Positions 61,212-64,000 of a stretch of 64,000 nt of DNA are shown here, one piece after another (the stretch's first letter is position 1; every line of letters begins with the position of its first letter). The notes beneath the pieces are model-generated. The model ran no database searches. It was not told the DNA's origin and saw only the letters and a program-made list of their open reading frames with translations. Made by a program: the position numbers and the translations under genes. The stretch comes from RBG-16-64-43 sp964353865 (GTDB lineage Bacteria; Chloroflexota; Anaerolineae; Anaerolineales; RBG-16-64-43): assembly GCA_964353865.1 (NCBI GenBank), contig CAYGXJ010000081.1, positions 1 through 64,000 of the forward strand, written 5' to 3'.

Positions 61212-61458
61212 GGTGTCATCCGACCTCTGGCTTCCCTTATAACCTGTTTGACCGCGGCTGCCAAGGTATTTGCCCGGCCGGTGCACGCACGCGGGCCTGG
61301 CACCGAGGGTCTGGCGCCCCCCGCCCGGTATCCGCCTCCTCCGCGGCTGGAGGCCGCAATGGGGAAGGGCCCCGAAAGAGAATATAATCTTCGCGGTCCC
61401 CTGCCCTCATTGTTCGGTACTGCCCTCGCCTCGCCGTCAGGGGAACCAGGAGCGCCGG

Positions 61459-62013
61459 ATGAGCCCCACCCGCGAGACCTATCCCGTCGACTTGGCCGGA
61501 CTGCGGCGCGAGCTGCCCTTGTTTCAGGTTGCCCCGGGGCTGCGTATCGCTATTCTCAACATCTTAGGCGACACGGAACTCGTGCAGCGCTGCGCCGAGG
61601 AACTGGCGCGCCGCCTGCAGGGGCGTTCGTTCGACTTGCTGGTGACGGCTGAGGCCAAGAGCATTCCGCTGGCGCACGCGCTGTCCGTGGCCACCGGCAA
61701 GGGCTACGTCGTCCTGCGCAAGGTCTACAAACCCTACATGGGCGAGAGCGTGCAGGCCGAGACGCATTCGATCACCACGGGCGCCTCGCAGACGCTGTAC
61801 TTGGATGAGAAGGATCGCGCGTTGGTCGCGGGCAAGCGGGTGGTGCTGCTCGACGATGTAATCAGCACCGGCTCGACCCTGCAAGGAATGCGCATGGTGA
61901 TGGACAAGGCGGGCGCCATCATTGGCGGGGAAGCAGCCATCTGCACCGAGGGAGAACGGGCGAAGTGGCAGAACATCGTCGCCCTGGCCCACTTGCCCGT
62001 GTTCACCGAGTAG
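61459..62013 (+). CDS. Adenine/xanthine-type phosphoribosyltransferase
   Basis: The 184-aa product is a type I phosphoribosyltransferase that joins a purine base to PRPP. The PRPP loop VVLLDDVISTGST lies near 125-137. FDLLVTAEAKSIPLAHALSVATGKGYVVLRKVYKPYM matches adenine or xanthine PRTases, as do DTELVQRCAEEL and the closing HLPVF. It is not identical in pattern to Apt, so base specificity is open. ATG 61459 has CCAGGAGC upstream; a TATAAT at 61383-61388 could start its transcript. Confidence 0.88.
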   Translation: MSPTRETYPVDLAGLRRELPLFQVAPGLRIAILNILGDTELVQRCAEELARRLQGRSFDLLVTAEAKSIPLAHALSVATGKGYVVLRKVYKPYMGESVQAETHSITTGASQTLYLDEKDRALVAGKRVVLLDDVISTGSTLQGMRMVMDKAGAIIGGEAAICTEGERAKWQNIVALAHLPVFTE

Positions 62014-62075
62014 CCTGCACCCATCTATCGGTAGGTATCGGCCGCACGGCGCGGCCAGAGGGAAAAGGCGGAACG

Positions 62076-62714
62076 ATGAGCGAGAAGCCGATCGATCGGC
62101 GCCAGGCGGAAGAAGCCGTCCAGCGCGAAGGGCGTTTGCCCCCGGGGCAGGCGCTGACCCAGAAATTCCCCGTGTTGCACTACGGCCCGGTGCCGGCCTT
62201 CAACCCGGCCAGCTGGGACTTGCGCGTCTTCGGTGAGGTGGAGGAACCCAAACGCTGGACGTGGGATGAATTCAGCCGATTGCCGCGCACGCGGCGGGTC
62301 ATGGACATCCATTGCGTCACGCGCTGGAGTAAATTCGACACCGAGTGGGAAGGCGTCTCACTCAAGGATCTCGTCGGGCAGGGGGCCGTCCGTCCCAAGC
62401 CCACGGCCCGCTTTCTCATGCAGCACTGTGAATACGGGTTCACAGTCAATATCCCGCTGGAGGTTGCCCTTTCAGAAACCTTCCTGCTGGCGACGCACTA
62501 CGCCGGCCAGGCGCTCACCCCGGATCATGGCTACCCGCTGCGGGGTATCGTCGGCTTATTGCCCGGGCGCCAGGATCTTCAGGCGCCGTACTTCTGGAAG
62601 GGCGGCAAATGGCTGCGCGGCCTCGAGTTCATGCGCGAGGACCGTCTCGGTTTCTGGGAAGAGGCCGGCTACCACAACCGCGCCGACGTGTGGAAAGAAG
62701 AACGATTCGCTTGA
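62076..62714 (+). CDS. Sulfite oxidase-like molybdopterin oxidoreductase subunit
   Basis: The 212-aa product is a compact SUOX-fold enzyme. The molybdenum ligand is Cys80 in MDIHCVTRWSKFDTEWEGVSLKDLV, and HCEYGFTVNIPLEVAL, PDHGYPLRGIVGLLPGRQDLQAPYFWKGGKWLRGLEF complete the fold. There is no TAT signal, unlike MsrP (YedY), so it is probably cytosolic, and the natural substrate is unknown. ATG 62076 follows AAAAGGCGG. Molybdenum cofactor genes were not seen nearby. Confidence 0.9.
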   Translation: MSEKPIDRRQAEEAVQREGRLPPGQALTQKFPVLHYGPVPAFNPASWDLRVFGEVEEPKRWTWDEFSRLPRTRRVMDIHCVTRWSKFDTEWEGVSLKDLVGQGAVRPKPTARFLMQHCEYGFTVNIPLEVALSETFLLATHYAGQALTPDHGYPLRGIVGLLPGRQDLQAPYFWKGGKWLRGLEFMREDRLGFWEEAGYHNRADVWKEERFA

Positions 62715-62758
62715 GGCCGGCCGCACGGCCTCGCGAGGCACCCACTGCGGAGGCTGAT

Positions 62759-63490
62759 GTGCCGCCGCGCATGCCGAACGGGCGCGCATTGAAATGGCTG
62801 CGACCTTCCCCCGAGCCACCCACGCATGAAGCGGGCGACCCCTTCGCCGTGGCGCGCGAGCGTATGGTCGAGGAGCAAATCGCCGCGCGCGGCGTACGCG
62901 ACGAGCGCGTTCTGGCCGCGCTGCGTGCCATTCCACGCCACGCCTTTGTCCCCGAGCATCTTGGCCAAGAGGCCTACCTCGATACCCCGCTGCCCATCGG
63001 CAGCCACCAGACCATTTCGCAGCCCTACATCGTGGGGCTGATGACCGAGTTGCTGGGCTTGGATGGAGACGAACGCGTGCTCGAGGTGGGCACCGGCTCG
63101 GGCTATCAGGCGGCTGTGCTCAGCCTTCTCACGCGCGAGGTGTTCACCATCGAACGCCACACCGAACTTGCCGCCCGTGCACGCCATGTGCTCGCCCGCT
63201 TGCATTGCAGCAACGTCGAGGTGGTCGTCGGCGACGGAACGTGCGGACTGGCTGAGCATGCGCCATACAACGGGATTATTGTGACGGCGGGCGCGCCGCA
63301 TGTGCCGCAATCGCTGCTCGACCAACTCGCCCCCGCAGGCACGCTGGTGTTGCCGGTGGGTGAGGCCAGCTCGCAGGTGCTGGAGGTCTGGCGGCGAACG
63401 CCGGCCGGCCTTGAACGCGAAGAGGTGACGCCGGTTTGTTTCGTTCCGCTGATTGGCGAACACGGCTGGCGCGACGACGTATGCGCTTGA
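62759..63490 (+). CDS. pcm: Protein-L-isoaspartate O-methyltransferase
   Basis: Methylates L-isoaspartyl residues in ageing proteins with S-adenosylmethionine so they can revert. The 243-aa product has RERMVEEQIAARGVRDERVLAALRAIPRHAFVP near 35-67, LPIGSHQTISQPYIVGLMTELL, the SAM motif VLEVGTGSGYQAAVLSLL, and GDGTCGLAEHAPYNGIIVTAGAPHVPQSLLDQLAPAGTLVLPVG. GTG 62759 is preferred because GGAGG lies five bases upstream; ATG 62771 is an alternative with poor spacing. The stop overlaps the next start by ten bases. Confidence 0.94.
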   Translation: MPPRMPNGRALKWLRPSPEPPTHEAGDPFAVARERMVEEQIAARGVRDERVLAALRAIPRHAFVPEHLGQEAYLDTPLPIGSHQTISQPYIVGLMTELLGLDGDERVLEVGTGSGYQAAVLSLLTREVFTIERHTELAARARHVLARLHCSNVEVVVGDGTCGLAEHAPYNGIIVTAGAPHVPQSLLDQLAPAGTLVLPVGEASSQVLEVWRRTPAGLEREEVTPVCFVPLIGEHGWRDDVCA

Positions 63491-64000
63491 AACACGCCGG
63501 GCGGGCTTCCCTAATCCTGTTGCTGTGCGCGGGGTGCATCGTGCACAGCGCACCGGCAGCCACTGCAACACCCCTCCCGTCGGCTGCTCCAGTAGCCACG
63601 GCCACCCCGCTGCCAAGCCTCACCCCGCCACCCCCGCCCTCCCCCTCACCCCAGCCCACCCTCACCCCCGCGCCGCGCGCCGCGCGCGTTCTCATTATCA
63701 CGATTGACGGGTTGCGCGCCGACGCCCTCTACCGGGTGAGCATGCCCGTGCTGGCCGGCCTGATGCAACGCGGCGCAAGCAGCCTGAGCGCCCAGACTGT
63801 TCTGCCCAGCGCCACGCTCATAGCGCATGCGTCAATCATTTCCGCCTCCTGTCTGGCGAAACATGCCATTACCTGGAACGACTACCGCCCCGAGCTGGGC
63901 GAGACGCACGCCGTCACGCTCTTCGACCTGGTGCATGCCGCCGGCGGACTCACGGTGATGGTGGTGGGCAAAGAGAAACTCATCCAGATCGTTCATCGCG
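63481..64000 (+). CDS. Type I phosphodiesterase/nucleotide pyrophosphatase-like lipoprotein, 5' part
   Basis: The frame is open to the right edge (173 codons). It begins with a lipoprotein signal (ASLILLLCAGC), a long Pro/Thr/Ala/Ser linker (about 22-65) and the start of an alkaline-phosphatase-superfamily domain: RVLIITIDGLRADAL (first metal Asp), LPSATLIAHASIISASCLAKHAITWNDYRP (nucleophile Thr in the usual position). Such enzymes cleave nucleotide or lipid phosphodiesters outside the cell. ATG 63481 overlaps the pcm 3' end by ten bases, so both are one unit. Confidence 0.85.
   Translation, partial: MRLKHAGRASLILLLCAGCIVHSAPAATATPLPSAAPVATATPLPSLTPPPPPSPSPQPTLTPAPRAARVLIITIDGLRADALYRVSMPVLAGLMQRGASSLSAQTVLPSATLIAHASIISASCLAKHAITWNDYRPELGETHAVTLFDLVHAAGGLTVMVVGKEKLIQIVHR

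Overview
The window looks like a chromosomal segment of a Chloroflexota bacterium, probably Anaerolineae-like. This is an inference from gene content and style. GC is high, and codons are so GC-biased that long antisense ORFs shadow most genes. The envelope genes are of monoderm type (LytR-CpsA-Psr protein, sortase, many lipoproteins with Thr/Pro/Ala linkers). The LexA operator is of the Gram-positive type. Several genes are families common in that phylum (FW/NBR1-domain lipoproteins, zinc-ribbon membrane proteins, DUF2085, DUF4126). No rRNA or tRNA gene and no CRISPR array was recognised.

Layout. 1-1158 holds the 5' part of pnp (minus). 1569-6846 is a thiamine unit: a consensus promoter, a TPP riboswitch with terminator and antiterminator, thiamine pyrophosphokinase, the ThiBPQ-type ABC transporter and a DUF402 protein, closed by an intrinsic terminator. 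6869-20967 is mostly minus-strand housekeeping and envelope genes: small membrane proteins, two-subunit class I fumarase, LCP protein, a decayed GNAT pseudogene, a 47-aa membrane protein, sortase, RNase HII, a glycosyltransferase, lexA with an SOS box inside its promoter, a BMP-type lipoprotein and ftsK. 21219-31436 has a cNMP-binding/PH-like membrane protein with def, the dnaG-rpoD pair, two paralogous FW-domain lipoproteins and clpC. 31701-43355 is the most plastic part: a GH13 glucosidase, a complete IS1182-family element (33341-35112), a PspC protein, a histidine kinase, a VIT/vWA protein, a GNAT gene between two copies of a short repeat, and membrane proteins.

43612-50926 is a plus-strand run: a response regulator and histidine kinase pair, then a translationally coupled unit (membrane protein, selA, M24 peptidase) followed by tsaD. 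50945-51350 holds a strong promoter, a 12-codon leader ORF, an intrinsic terminator and then a SWIM zinc-finger mini-protein, which resembles an attenuated leader or a short terminated RNA. 51529-60161 (minus) is a complete System I cytochrome c maturation operon, ccmE-F-H-G-(CcmI-like zinc ribbon)-(diheme cytochrome c lipoprotein)-A-B-C-D. Its CcmE carries CXXXY instead of the usual HXXXY haem-binding motif. The window ends with a phosphoribosyltransferase, a sulfite-oxidase-like molybdoenzyme subunit, pcm and a truncated phosphodiesterase-type lipoprotein.

The items most worth follow-up are the CXXXY-CcmE operon that still contains CcmH and a built-in cytochrome, the attenuator-like leader before the SWIM gene, the complete TPP switch whose terminator also covers the thiN ribosome site, and the repeat-flanked GNAT gene.
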